Part shown: positions 46,227-55,224 of the stretch, piece by piece
Position numbering within the stretch: the first letter of the stretch is position 1
Layout: the number at the start of each line of letters is the position of its first letter
Source of the DNA: Alphaproteobacteria bacterium
GTDB taxonomy: Bacteria; Myxococcota_A; UBA796; UBA2385
Length of the DNA: 64,000 nt
NCBI GenBank assembly: GCA_020632755.1
Contig: JACKEY010000005.1
Span: 310,001 to 374,000 of the forward strand
Direction of reading: 5' to 3'
Notes under the pieces: generated by a model
The model's database searches: none
What the model was told of the DNA's origin: nothing
Seen by the model: only the letters and a program-made list of their open reading frames with translations
Position numbers and translations under genes: made by a program

Positions 46227-47068
46227 CGGCCCTCGGGCAGCCGCTCCTCGCCCCCCTGCAGATCCAGGATCGCCACCGCCCGCTGCGCCGGTCTGCCGTA
46301 GCGGAACGGCACGATCGAGCTGCCGACGCCGGGGTTCACGTAGACCTGGCCGCCGTCGCGGCTGTACCAGCCGTTCAGGAACTCGACCTGCAGCAGCGTC
46401 TTGTACAGGGCCTGCGTCCAGCGCCGCACGTAGAACTGGCCGCCGTGGGTGTGTCCCGACAGCACCACGCTGGCGCCGGCCGCCCACAGCTCCGGGGCGG
46501 CCTCGGGGTTGTGGGACAGGGCCAGCGCGGGGCGACCCCGCAGCCCCTTGCGCGCCTGCTCCACGTCGTGATGGCCGGTCGTCCAGTCGTCGATGCACAG
46601 CACGGGCAGCGCGTCCTCGCCGTCGCCGTCCAGGGTCCACTGGTTGTCGACCACCTCGACTCCTGCGGCGTCCAGCGCGCGCCGCACGTCGGCGGCCCCG
46701 CTCCACCAGTCGTGGTTGCCCATGACGGCCAGCTTGCGGCCCTCGATGGCGGCCATGGTCTCGGTCAGCCGGTCCAGGTGCCCCAGGCCGCGGGCCACGA
46801 AGTCGCCGGTCAGCACGGTCAGGTCGGGGTGGCTCGCGTTGACCAGGGCGGCGGCGCCCCGCTGCAGCGCGAGCGGCGTCACGTTCCCGAAGTGCATGTC
46901 CGTCAGGTGTGCGATCCGCTTGCGGCCGTTCCAGCCGGGGATGGTGACGTCGGCATGGTAGGGCCGGGGCCGGGCGAAGCCGTAGACCTTGTCCTCGACG
47001 AGCTCCTCGACCTGCCGCGGGCGGCGCGGAGGGCCGGGCTCGGGGTCGTGCTCGAGGTCCTGCGACAT
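46220..47068 (-). CDS. Calcineurin-like metallophosphoesterase
   Basis: The 282-residue protein has the metal-site motifs: LTDMHFGN, VLTGDFVARG, VMGNHDWW, LALSHNP and SGHTHGGQF. This layout matches the YaeI/YkuE-like group, which acts on phospholipid-linked substrates in some bacteria. No transmembrane segment is seen after the N-terminus (RPYHADVTIPGWNGRKRIAHLT). The ATG at 47068 is favoured; a longer frame adds only non-conserved residues. Confidence 0.9.
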   Translation of the reverse strand: MSQDLEHDPEPGPPRRPRQVEELVEDKVYGFARPRPYHADVTIPGWNGRKRIAHLTDMHFGNVTPLALQRGAAALVNASHPDLTVLTGDFVARGLGHLDRLTETMAAIEGRKLAVMGNHDWWSGAADVRRALDAAGVEVVDNQWTLDGDGEDALPVLCIDDWTTGHHDVEQARKGLRGRPALALSHNPEAAPELWAAGASVVLSGHTHGGQFYVRRWTQALYKTLLQVEFLNGWYSRDGGQVYVNPGVGSSIVPFRYGRPAQRAVAILDLQGGEERLPEGRY

Positions 47069-47078
47069 GCGGGCGGCT

Positions 47079-48026
47079 TCAGGGGCGGAGGAGGTACTGC
47101 CGGAAGAGACCATATCGGTCCGTAGGCACCTCGCGAACCAGGGACAGATCCGCGCGACGGAACAGCGCACGCCACCTCGGGGCGTCGAGCTCGTAGACAT
47201 CCCGGTCGGGCAGGGGGACAGCCGCGAGGTCGAGCTGCTCGATGCACCAGTGCAGCACGACGCGCTCCCAGCGCCCGCGCAGGTCGTCGTCGGCGTCGGC
47301 GCGCACCGCGACGTCGTCGAGCAGGGCCAGGGCGCAGCGGCGGACGTAGCTGTCGAGCATGCGCTCCTCCAGCACCGGGTCGCCGGGCGGCAGGTCGATC
47401 TCGCAGTGCACGTCGGCTTCGTTCACCAGGATCAGGCCGCCCTTCGCGGCGGCCGCCAGGCTGCGCAGCACCTCGGCCTTGCCGGGGCCCAAGAGCCCGT
47501 GGACCCGGCGCTCGGCCATGTCCCGACCCGCCACGTGGTGCAGGGTCAGGCTGCAGACGACGGCGTCGACGTCCGGCAGGCTCCCCGGGGCGAGGGCTTC
47601 GGCGCGGCCCGGCCGGAAGTCCAGCGACACGCCGCGCGGCAGGCGCGCGCGCACCTGATCGGCCACCTCGGGCACGGGATCGACCATGGTCAGCACGCCC
47701 TCGGCGTCTTCGGGCAGCACGCGCTCCCACAGGCGGCCGTCGCCTCCACCGATCTCCAGCAGCCGGAACGGACGGTCCCGGGGCAGGACCTCTCGCAGCA
47801 CCTCACCGTTCGCGCGGTGCAGGCCCTCGACCAACGAGCTGCGGGTCCAGGCGTCGAACAGCGAGCCTGTCCCGAACCGGCTGTTCCAGGCCTCGGGCGT
47901 GGGTGCGCCCGCCGCCTGCAGCGCTCGCCGCAGGTCCCGCAGGGCCTCGGGCTGGTCGGCCCGGGGGAGGGCGAGCACGGCGTGCAGGCCGGGGGCGAGG
48001 GCGGGCAGGCGAGGGGAGGAGGGCAT
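47079..48026 (-). CDS. Class I SAM-dependent methyltransferase
   Basis: The 315-residue protein has a Rossmann methyltransferase core, with SAM-binding motif I in LLEIGGGDGRLWERV, then TMVDPVPEVADQVRARLP and the VVCSLTLHHVAG motif. The N-terminal 80 residues and the C-terminal Trp/Arg-rich part (WRALFRRADLSLVREVPTDR) may set substrate choice. The substrate is unknown. It precedes the phosphoesterase by ten bases on the same strand. Confidence 0.85.
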   Translation of the reverse strand: MPSSPRLPALAPGLHAVLALPRADQPEALRDLRRALQAAGAPTPEAWNSRFGTGSLFDAWTRSSLVEGLHRANGEVLREVLPRDRPFRLLEIGGGDGRLWERVLPEDAEGVLTMVDPVPEVADQVRARLPRGVSLDFRPGRAEALAPGSLPDVDAVVCSLTLHHVAGRDMAERRVHGLLGPGKAEVLRSLAAAAKGGLILVNEADVHCEIDLPPGDPVLEERMLDSYVRRCALALLDDVAVRADADDDLRGRWERVVLHWCIEQLDLAAVPLPDRDVYELDAPRWRALFRRADLSLVREVPTDRYGLFRQYLLRP

Positions 48027-48179
48027 GGTCTCACCGAGGAGGCGGGGGCCGGTTGTAGCCGAGGCGCGGGGCCGGCGGCAGCGGGGTCCCCTGGGGACGT
48101 CGCGCCCGGGGCACACCCTCCTTGCGGACCGGGGCGCTCACGCCCTACAAGGTTGCCGTCGCCCCGAGGACCGCTGCCC

Positions 48180-49892
48180 TTGCCCGCACCCCCCTCCCGT
48201 CCCTCGCTGCCCGGCATCGACGCGCTGCGCGCCCTGTGCCAGCGCATCGACGGACGCCCCTATGGCGCGTGGAAGGACCTGCAGGGCGCCTGGGATCTCG
48301 GCGACGCGGTCATGCGCGTCGATCACGTCCAGGGCGACCCCTTCGCGGCGCCTTCGCGCGTGCGGCTGCGCGTGCCGGTCGGGGACCGCCTGGACCCCGC
48401 GCTGTGGTCCGATGCCGCCGGCCGCGTCGCCTGCGAGGACTTCCTGCTGCGCGCGGCGGGCGATGCCGTGGCTCGCACCGCCCAGCGCCGCGGGAGCGGT
48501 CGTTCCGGCGCGCTGGAGGTGTACCGCCCGGGGCCGGAGATCCTGCGCCGCAGCGGGCTCGTGCTCACCGACGGCGGGCGGGCCGAGCTGCGGCTGACCG
48601 TCGGCCTGCCGGCCCAGGGGCGCCGGGTGCTCGGGCGGCAGGGCCATGAGCTGCTCGCACAGGACCTGGTCGCGGTCGCCGTCGCGCTCCGCGAGTCGGC
48701 CGGTCGCGACGCCCTGGCCCGGCAGGTGGCGAGCGTGCGGCGCCAGCGTGCCCTTCGCGACCAGCTCGACGCCGCCGGGCTCGTCGCCTTCATCGAGGAC
48801 GGCAGCGTCCTGCCGCGGGCCAGCGGCGTCAGCCAGGCCCCCCTCGCCGACGCGGTGCCGGTGCGGGCCCCCGACGGCCTGGCGGTCGAGCTGCGGGGCC
48901 CGGACGGCCCGGTGCGGGGCCTCGGCATCGAACGGGGCATCACCCTGCTCTGCGGCGGCGGCTTCCACGGCAAGTCGACCGTGCTCCAGGCACTGCAACG
49001 CGGGCACCTGGACCACGTGCCCGGGGACGGCCGCGAGGGCGTCGTGGCGCTGCCCGACACGGTGAAGATCCGCGCCGAGGACGGCCGCGCGGTGCGCTCC
49101 GTCGACATCAGCGCCTTCCTCGGTGCGCTGCCGGGGGGACGGGACACCCGGGCCTTCTCGACCGACGACGCCTCGGGCTCGACCAGCCAGGCCGCCGCCC
49201 TGGTCGAAGCCGTCGAAGCCGGCGCGCGGGTGCTGCTCCTCGACGAAGACACCAGCGCCACGAACCTGCTCGTGCGCGACGAGCGCATGCGGGTCCTCGT
49301 CCCCGACGCCCACGAGCCGATCGTGCCGCTGGTGCAGCGCCTGCCCGAGCTGGTCGCCCGCTGGGACCTGTCCGTGGTCGTCGTCGCCGGCGGCGTCGGC
49401 GCCTTCCTGGACGTCGCCGACCGCGTGGTCGGCCTGCGCGCCTTCCACGTGATCGACCTGGGGGCCGAGGCCCGGGCGCTGGCCCGGCCGCCGTCGGCAT
49501 CCCCGCGGCCCCTTCCGGCGCGGCGGGTGCGGCGGGTCGCGCTGCGCAGCCTGCGTCCGGAGCGCGAGCGGGTGCGGGCCCGGGACGGCCGTCGCCTCGA
49601 CTACGGGGGCGCCGAGATCGACCTCTCCGCGGTGGAGCAGGTCCTCGACGGCGCGCACGCCCGCAGCCTGGGCCAGGCGCTGTCCCGGGCGGCCGCCGAG
49701 CTCGCCGGCGCGCCGACGGTGACCGAGCTCCTCGACCACGTCGATCGGCTGATGATCGACCAGGGACCCGATGCGCTGTCGCCGTGGTCCGAGCCGGTCG
49801 GCGACCTGATCGAACTGCGGCGCCACGACGTGGCGGCCGCGCTCAACCGGCTACGAGACCTGGACGCAGAGGTGCAAGATGGCGGGCCCTGA
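48180..49892 (+). CDS. Predicted ATPase of the ABC class (PF09818-like)
   Basis: The 570-residue protein matches the ABC_ATPase family of uncharacterised P-loop proteins. Walker A is GGGFHGKSTVLQAL (K265). HVPGDGREGVV, the KIRAEDGRAV strand, VDISAFLGALPGGRDT, STDDASGSTSQAA, and VLLLDEDTSATNLLVRDERM follow. It lacks membrane helices; the cellular role of the family is not known. TTG 48180 (GAGGA upstream) is chosen, since a longer frame adds no conserved sequence. Its last 14 bases overlap the next gene, so they are coupled. Confidence 0.88.
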   Translation: MPAPPSRPSLPGIDALRALCQRIDGRPYGAWKDLQGAWDLGDAVMRVDHVQGDPFAAPSRVRLRVPVGDRLDPALWSDAAGRVACEDFLLRAAGDAVARTAQRRGSGRSGALEVYRPGPEILRRSGLVLTDGGRAELRLTVGLPAQGRRVLGRQGHELLAQDLVAVAVALRESAGRDALARQVASVRRQRALRDQLDAAGLVAFIEDGSVLPRASGVSQAPLADAVPVRAPDGLAVELRGPDGPVRGLGIERGITLLCGGGFHGKSTVLQALQRGHLDHVPGDGREGVVALPDTVKIRAEDGRAVRSVDISAFLGALPGGRDTRAFSTDDASGSTSQAAALVEAVEAGARVLLLDEDTSATNLLVRDERMRVLVPDAHEPIVPLVQRLPELVARWDLSVVVVAGGVGAFLDVADRVVGLRAFHVIDLGAEARALARPPSASPRPLPARRVRRVALRSLRPERERVRARDGRRLDYGGAEIDLSAVEQVLDGAHARSLGQALSRAAAELAGAPTVTELLDHVDRLMIDQGPDALSPWSEPVGDLIELRRHDVAAALNRLRDLDAEVQDGGP

Positions 49893-50736
49893 CGACGGAA
49901 AGCGCGGCGATGGACCTCGCGGCGACGGCGGCGGCGAGAGCGCCAACTGGGTCATCGGGCTCGACGGCACGACCCGGCAGGAACCCGCCGAGTCCGCGCC
50001 GGGGGCTGCGCCCCCCGGTGAGCCCAAGCGACGCGACTGGCTGGTGCTGGTCGCGATCGCCGTCGGCATCGTGGTCGGGGTCGGCGGCTGGTGGGGGCTG
50101 GTCGGCGGACCGTCCGAGCCCGAGCCCGAGCAGTACACCGTCGAGCGCGGCGACACGCTGTGGAAGATCGCCCAGCTCCACGGCGTCAGCGTGAGCGACC
50201 TGAAGGCGTGGAACCAGCTGTCCGGCGACGCCATCGAGGTCGGCCAGGTGCTCTCGATCTACCCGACGCCCGGCCACGGGGGAGGCAGCACCCGGCGGGC
50301 GGGCAGCGCGGGGAGCGGCAGCGCCCGCACCATCGGCGGGGCACCTGCCGCCGTCGGGGCGGGCCTGCGCATGCCGCCGGCGAAGCCGTGCCTCACCCTG
50401 GACGAAGCCGCGCTGGACGTCGAGGGCGACGAGCCCGACATGCTGTCCAGCGCCGGCCTCTCCGCCGAGCAGCTGCGCGGCGCGACGCGACCCTTCCTCA
50501 GCGAGCTGCAGCGCTGCTTCCACCCGGGGGTGCCGTTCAGCGGCACGGCCGTGCTCCAGGTGACCGTCGGCTGCGACGGGCGGGTCGCCGGCGTGGTGGT
50601 GCAGGACGGCGGCGGCGTGCCCAGCGACGAGCTGGCCTGCATCGTCGAGACCGTCGGCTACGCGCCCTTCCCGGCCCACGACATGCCGGACGGCTACGGC
50701 TTCACCTGGCCGATCAGCCTGGAGTGGGGCGGCTGA
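49879..50736 (+). CDS. LysM and AgmX/TonB-like membrane protein
   Basis: The 285-residue protein has an N-terminal cytoplasmic region, a membrane helix (WLVLVAIAVGIVVGVGGWWGLV, about 53-75), then a LysM peptidoglycan-binding domain (YTVERGDTLWKIAQLHGVSVSDL through VGQVLSIYP). The C-terminal domain (about 190-285) resembles the AgmX/PglI or TonB-like fold common in myxobacteria (ELQRCFHPGVPFSGTAVLQVTVGCDGRVAG, in parts). It likely spans the periplasm and binds the cell wall. Overlap with the ATPase gene suggests a shared pathway; overlap of 23 bases with the convergent oxygenase gene is also seen. Confidence 0.87.
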   Translation: MAGPDDGKRGDGPRGDGGGESANWVIGLDGTTRQEPAESAPGAAPPGEPKRRDWLVLVAIAVGIVVGVGGWWGLVGGPSEPEPEQYTVERGDTLWKIAQLHGVSVSDLKAWNQLSGDAIEVGQVLSIYPTPGHGGGSTRRAGSAGSGSARTIGGAPAAVGAGLRMPPAKPCLTLDEAALDVEGDEPDMLSSAGLSAEQLRGATRPFLSELQRCFHPGVPFSGTAVLQVTVGCDGRVAGVVVQDGGGVPSDELACIVETVGYAPFPAHDMPDGYGFTWPISLEWGG

Positions 50737-51814
50737 TCGACGGCGTGTGTCCTTGCAGGGCCAGCGCCAGGAGCCGATGGAAGTGGTGCACACCGGCTTC
50801 GGCGGAGGCGTAGCGGCCCGGTCGCCAGCGGCGGGACCGCAGGCCGGCCATGACGCGCGCCACCACCTGCTGATCCTCGGCCTCGACCCGGTCCAGCGCG
50901 CCGCCGGCCCCCCGCCCTTGCAGCTGGGGCCGCCACACCCGGCTGCGGTAGCGGACGATCGTGCGGTCCGGCCCGACCGGCACGACCGCGTTGAGCGAGA
51001 CCCCCCAGGGGTAGACGTTGATCATGGTCGTGGGGAAGCGCCACAGCCACGCGGCCGCCACCCGCCGACCGTCCGGGAGCACGACGGCGGGCGCATCCGG
51101 CGAGGGCGGAGGCGCCAGCTGCAGCACGCCGTCCGGCTGCAGCTCGACCGTGTAGGCGGCCAGATCGACCTCGCGTGCGAGGCCCGGGTGCACATGGGGG
51201 ATGTGCAGGCCTTCGAGGTAGTTCTCGACGTACAGGGCCCAGTGGGCGTCCAGGCGGTGGTCGACGTCGCCGTCCGGGGCGGCGTCGCCGTCGGCCAGCG
51301 GCCCGAGCGCGTCGAGGGATCGCGCCCACCACGCGGCGTGGTCTTCGCGGGGGGACACCGCGGCCCACAGCTGCCCAAGGCCCCGGCCGAGTCCCAGGGT
51401 CGGCAGGTCTGCATCGACCAGCGCCGCTGCGTCGAAGCCGGGGCTGCCGAGGCAGCGCCCCGTCAGGTCGAACCGCCGCCCGTGGTACCGGCAGCGCAGG
51501 GCGCGACAGGGCGCGGCGGGCGTCTGTGGCTCGAGGAGGAGGTGGCCCCGGTGGCTGCAGGCGCCGCCGAGCAGCCGCAGCTGGTCGTCGTGGGCCAACA
51601 CCGCGGGTTCGTCGAGGGCGCCGGGGAGGAGGGTGAGGCCGCGAGCGTGTCCCGGGGGAGGGGCTTCGTCGGAGAGGAGGTGCCAGGCCGGCGCGAGGAC
51701 CCGCTCGCACAGGGCGGTCCAGGCTTCTGGCGAGCGGTAGAGCGCGGCGTCGGGCAGGCGGGCGTCGGCGAGGCGCTCGTCGACCTGCAACCGGAAGGCG
51801 GTGGCGTGGGGCAT
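50714..51814 (-). CDS. Rieske non-heme iron oxygenase, alpha-subunit type
   Basis: The 366-residue protein has a Rieske [2Fe-2S] site (CSHRGHLLL, then CRYHGRRFDLTG) and a mononuclear iron motif in NYLEGLHIPHVHPGL with two His. This is the layout of ring-hydroxylating or demethylating oxygenase alpha subunits. No ferredoxin or reductase gene is nearby, so electron donors must come from elsewhere. The ATG at 51814 begins MPHATAFRLQV. The substrate is unknown. Confidence 0.9.
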   Translation of the reverse strand: MPHATAFRLQVDERLADARLPDAALYRSPEAWTALCERVLAPAWHLLSDEAPPPGHARGLTLLPGALDEPAVLAHDDQLRLLGGACSHRGHLLLEPQTPAAPCRALRCRYHGRRFDLTGRCLGSPGFDAAALVDADLPTLGLGRGLGQLWAAVSPREDHAAWWARSLDALGPLADGDAAPDGDVDHRLDAHWALYVENYLEGLHIPHVHPGLAREVDLAAYTVELQPDGVLQLAPPPSPDAPAVVLPDGRRVAAAWLWRFPTTMINVYPWGVSLNAVVPVGPDRTIVRYRSRVWRPQLQGRGAGGALDRVEAEDQQVVARVMAGLRSRRWRPGRYASAEAGVHHFHRLLALALQGHTPSISRPTPG

Positions 51815-51847
51815 GTCGCTGCCTACTTCGGGCCGAGGAGGAACACC

Positions 51848-51864
51848 CGGACAGATTCTGTCCG
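51848..51864. promoter_or_regulatory. 17-bp perfect palindrome upstream of addB-addA
   Basis: CGGACAGA-T-TCTGTCCG is a perfect inverted repeat centred at 51856. It lies 33 bases before the addB start and 33 bases after the start of the divergent oxygenase gene. It has the size and symmetry of a dimeric repressor site. It is not a match I can name; a damage-response operator for the recombination genes is inference. Confidence 0.5.
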
Positions 51865-51897
51865 ACCGCTCCGCGGGGCGTGGCATAGCTGCATGCC

Positions 51898-54800
51898 GTG
51901 AGCCCCCGACCGCCCGACCTGCGCCTGTTCCCGACCGCCCTCTCGGCGGAGCGGGCCCTGCTCGCCCACGTGGACCAGCTCGCGGCGGGCGACTCCTTCG
52001 GTGCCGGGCCGGTGCGCGTCGTCGTGCCCGGCTCCTCCCAGCGCCTGCACCTGCTGCGCGCCTTCGCCGCTCACCGGGGAGCCACGCTGGGTCTGCGGAT
52101 CCAGACCCTGTCCGGCCTGGCGGCCGAGGTGCTGCGGGCGGCTGGCGAGCGGCCGGGCCACGCCGATCCGCTGCTGCCGGTGCTGGTCGCGCGGCATGGT
52201 CGGCTGCAGCCCGCCCTGGCCGAGGTGCTCGACGGTCTGGACGACGGCTGGCAGGCGGCGGTGCCGGCGGTCGTGGCCCTGCTCGACGCCGGCTTCGTCG
52301 CCGACCGGGACGCGGTGCCGCTGGCCCGGAAGATCGGGGCCATGGACGACGGGAGCACCGGGGAAGCCGAGCGCCTGCGGTGGATTGCGCTGGTGGCGGT
52401 CGCCGGTGGAGTGCAGCGCGACCTGGCGCGGCTTCGCCTGCGCCGTGGGGCCGACAGCCTGCGCGCGGCGGCCACCCGCCTGGCCTTGCGCGCCGAAGAG
52501 CTGCTGCCTGCCCGGGCCTGCTGCTTCTTCGGCAGCACGGACCTGTCGGCGGCCGAGCTCGACCTCGTCGACGCCCTGGTCCGGCACCGTCGGACCGGCC
52601 TGTTCGTGGTCGCCCCGCCGCCGCTCGACCGGCTGGCCCGGGGCGATGCCTCGGCCCACCTCGACGCCGCGGGAGTGCTGCGGCTGCGGGAGCGCCTGGC
52701 CACGGCGGCCCGGCTGCGGCTGGACGGCGAGCGCGCGTCCCCCGTGGACCTGGGGCGGCGGCGGGCCGTGGGCCAGAGCGGGGAAGCGCGTGATCTGGCG
52801 CGGGGGCTGCGCCAGGCCCTGGATCAGGGGGTGGTCGCCGAGCGCATCGGGGTGGTCGTCCGCGACCCGGCGGCGTGGGCCGCGCTGCTCCGGCCCGAGC
52901 TCGATCGGCTGGGCATCCCGTTCAGCGGGGTCGGCGCCTCGGCGCCTGCGGGACCTGCGCTGCGGCGACTGCGGGCGCTCACGGGCCTGCTCCGCGATGG
53001 TCCGGACGCGCCGACGGACCTGTGGCTGTCGGCGCTGGGCCGGTTGGCGGCTGCGCCTGCCATCCCCCTGGCGGATCTGCGCACCGGACTGGGGGCCCTC
53101 GGCTGCGCGACCCTGGGCCAGGTCGCCGCGCTGGATCCGGACGCGCGCCTGGGCGGCGCGGCGGCCCTCTCCCTGCCGGTGCGGACGGGACTGACCGCCG
53201 TCGTCGACGGCGCGGGCGACGGGTCCGGGGACCCGCCGGAACCCGACGGTCCGGCGGACGAACCGGACGACGGGGACGCCGGGGGACCCGCGGCCGGAGA
53301 CCGGGCCGGCGCCTTGCCGCGACGTCGCCTGCCGGCCTTCGGGCTCGCGGCGGCCGTGGCGGCGGCCCGGACGCTGCTGGCCATGTGGACGGACGACGCG
53401 CCCCGGCCGCTGCATGCCCACGCCGAGCTCGTGCGGCGGATCAGCGAGCAGGCGCTGGGGTGGGGCGCACCCGAGCCGGCGTGGCGAGCGATGGACGCCG
53501 CCGTGCGGGGCCTGTCCCAGCGGCTCGACGCCGCGCTGGAGCTCACCCGCGCCGAAGCCCTCATGCTGCTCTCCCCCGCGGTCGAGAGCGCCGCCCTGGG
53601 GCCGGTGGGCGGCGATGGCGGCGGGGTGCAGCTGCTCTCGGCGATCGAAGCCCGCGGGCGCACCTTCGAGCGGCTGTTCGTCGGCGGCCTGGTGCGGGGC
53701 GAGCTGCCGCGCAGCCCACGACCGGACCCGCTGCTGCCGGACGGCATCCGGCGCACCCTGCAGGACCTGCTGCCCGATCTCGCGCTGGACGGCGATCGGC
53801 GCGCCGCCGAAGCCGAGCTCGTCGCCCACCTGCTCGGAGCAGCGCCCATGGTGAGGCTGTCGTGGGCGGGGGTGGACGACCTGGGAAAGGCGCTGGCGCC
53901 GTCACCGGCCGTCGAGCGCCTGGCCCTCGCGCTCGGCGAAGGCGGGGTGGTGGTGTTGCCACCCGTCGGGGGAGCAGCAGACGTCGACGGTCCCTTCGCC
54001 GGTCAACCCCGGCCCGCCGACGAGCACCTGCGAGCTGCCGCCGATCGGCCGGTACCGGACCTGGACGCCGCCCTCGCGCTGGCCCTCGACACAGGCGATC
54101 TGCGGGTCGGCGTGGCGCGCCTCGCGGCCCGGGACGAGCTCGACCGGCCCCCCGGACAGGCCGGCCCGGGACCCCTGCTGGGCCTGGTGGGACCGGTCGG
54201 GGCCCAGGCCGACCCCCGCAGCGGCGCATTGTTCGTCACCACCCTCGAAGCAGTGTCCCGGTGCGCCTGGCAGACCTTCCTGCGCCGGGTGCTCCGCCTC
54301 GAGCCTGCGCCGGATGCGGCGGGCGCCTTGCCGGAAGCGGACGCCCGCCTGGTCGGGATGGTGGTGCATGCCGTGCTCGAGACCGTCTGCCAGGGTCCCG
54401 ATCCGGCGTCCGGGCAGGGCCCGGGGCTCCTGGCGCAGCCGTGGCGGCCGGTCTGGCCGGACGCTCCTCGCCTGGATGTCCTGCTCGAAGCCGCCGCGCG
54501 CCGGGTCGCCGCCGACGAAGGCCTGGGACTCGACGGCATGTGGCGGGTGCTCGCGGCACGCGCGCGTCCCTTCCTGGACGTGGCCCACCGCGTCGAGTGG
54601 TCCGACGGTGTCGGGCCCCCCGTCGTCGCGGTGGAACACCAGGCCCAGGCCACGGTGGACGGTCCGGATGGGCCGCTGCCCTTGTGGTTCCGGGCGGACC
54701 GGGTGGATCGCGATCCCGACGGTCACCTGCGGTTCACGGACTACAAGACCGGCGGGCCGGTGTCCCGTGGCCGCAAGCCCGACACCCGGGCCCGCCACCT

Positions 54801-55224
54801 CGCGCGGGACCTGGCCGCCGGTCGGCGGCTCCAGGGTGCGCTGTACGCTCAGGCCGCCCCGGACGCCGAAGGCCGCTACCTGTCGCTGGCCCCCGACCTC
54901 GGGGACCTCGGTGACGAGGTCCGCGATGCGCGCGTGCCGGACGACGCGGGCGGACTGCCCGAAGCTGGCTGGCGCCGAGCGCTCGGGGACGTCGTGGGGG
55001 TGACCCATCGGGTCTGGCGGGCCGGGGCCTTCCTGCCCCGGTTGACCACGCCGGACGGCGCTCGCGTCGCAGACGTGTGCAAGCACTGCGACGTGCGGCA
55101 GGCCTGCGCCCAGGGCGACAGCGGCGCGCGCCGACGGCTGTCCAGCTGGGCCAGGTCCGACCAGGGGGCCGACCTCGATCGGGCGGCGCGGGCCTGGTGG
55201 TGGTTGGGCGAGGAGCCGACATGA
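51898..55224 (+). CDS. addB: AddB/RexB-like nuclease subunit with Fe-S cluster motif
   Basis: The 1108-residue protein resembles AddB-type recombination subunits. The N-terminal helicase-like fold is degenerate (VVVPGSSQRLHLLRAFAAH in place of a P-loop). A PD-(D/E)XK nuclease lies near the C-terminus (FRADRVDRD, then FTDYKTGGP, D948 and K950). Four Cys in the AddB Fe-S pattern are present: C789, C1061-x2-C1064, x5, C1070. An acidic, Pro-rich insert (about 440-475) is unusual. Start is GTG 51898. The stop overlaps the addA start as ATGA, so the two subunits are co-made for double-strand break processing. Confidence 0.9.
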   Translation: MSPRPPDLRLFPTALSAERALLAHVDQLAAGDSFGAGPVRVVVPGSSQRLHLLRAFAAHRGATLGLRIQTLSGLAAEVLRAAGERPGHADPLLPVLVARHGRLQPALAEVLDGLDDGWQAAVPAVVALLDAGFVADRDAVPLARKIGAMDDGSTGEAERLRWIALVAVAGGVQRDLARLRLRRGADSLRAAATRLALRAEELLPARACCFFGSTDLSAAELDLVDALVRHRRTGLFVVAPPPLDRLARGDASAHLDAAGVLRLRERLATAARLRLDGERASPVDLGRRRAVGQSGEARDLARGLRQALDQGVVAERIGVVVRDPAAWAALLRPELDRLGIPFSGVGASAPAGPALRRLRALTGLLRDGPDAPTDLWLSALGRLAAAPAIPLADLRTGLGALGCATLGQVAALDPDARLGGAAALSLPVRTGLTAVVDGAGDGSGDPPEPDGPADEPDDGDAGGPAAGDRAGALPRRRLPAFGLAAAVAAARTLLAMWTDDAPRPLHAHAELVRRISEQALGWGAPEPAWRAMDAAVRGLSQRLDAALELTRAEALMLLSPAVESAALGPVGGDGGGVQLLSAIEARGRTFERLFVGGLVRGELPRSPRPDPLLPDGIRRTLQDLLPDLALDGDRRAAEAELVAHLLGAAPMVRLSWAGVDDLGKALAPSPAVERLALALGEGGVVVLPPVGGAADVDGPFAGQPRPADEHLRAAADRPVPDLDAALALALDTGDLRVGVARLAARDELDRPPGQAGPGPLLGLVGPVGAQADPRSGALFVTTLEAVSRCAWQTFLRRVLRLEPAPDAAGALPEADARLVGMVVHAVLETVCQGPDPASGQGPGLLAQPWRPVWPDAPRLDVLLEAAARRVAADEGLGLDGMWRVLAARARPFLDVAHRVEWSDGVGPPVVAVEHQAQATVDGPDGPLPLWFRADRVDRDPDGHLRFTDYKTGGPVSRGRKPDTRARHLARDLAAGRRLQGALYAQAAPDAEGRYLSLAPDLGDLGDEVRDARVPDDAGGLPEAGWRRALGDVVGVTHRVWRAGAFLPRLTTPDGARVADVCKHCDVRQACAQGDSGARRRLSSWARSDQGADLDRAARAWWWLGEEPT

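Noticed and set aside
48122..48151. TTGCGG-N18-TACAAG as a promoter for the PF09818-type ATPase gene
   Set aside because: The -35 match is only three of six, so it is too weak to list.
51893..51901. A two-codon ORF (ATG CCG TGA) overlapping the addB start
   Set aside because: It has no ribosome-binding site of its own and may be chance; GTG 51898 remains the best addB start.
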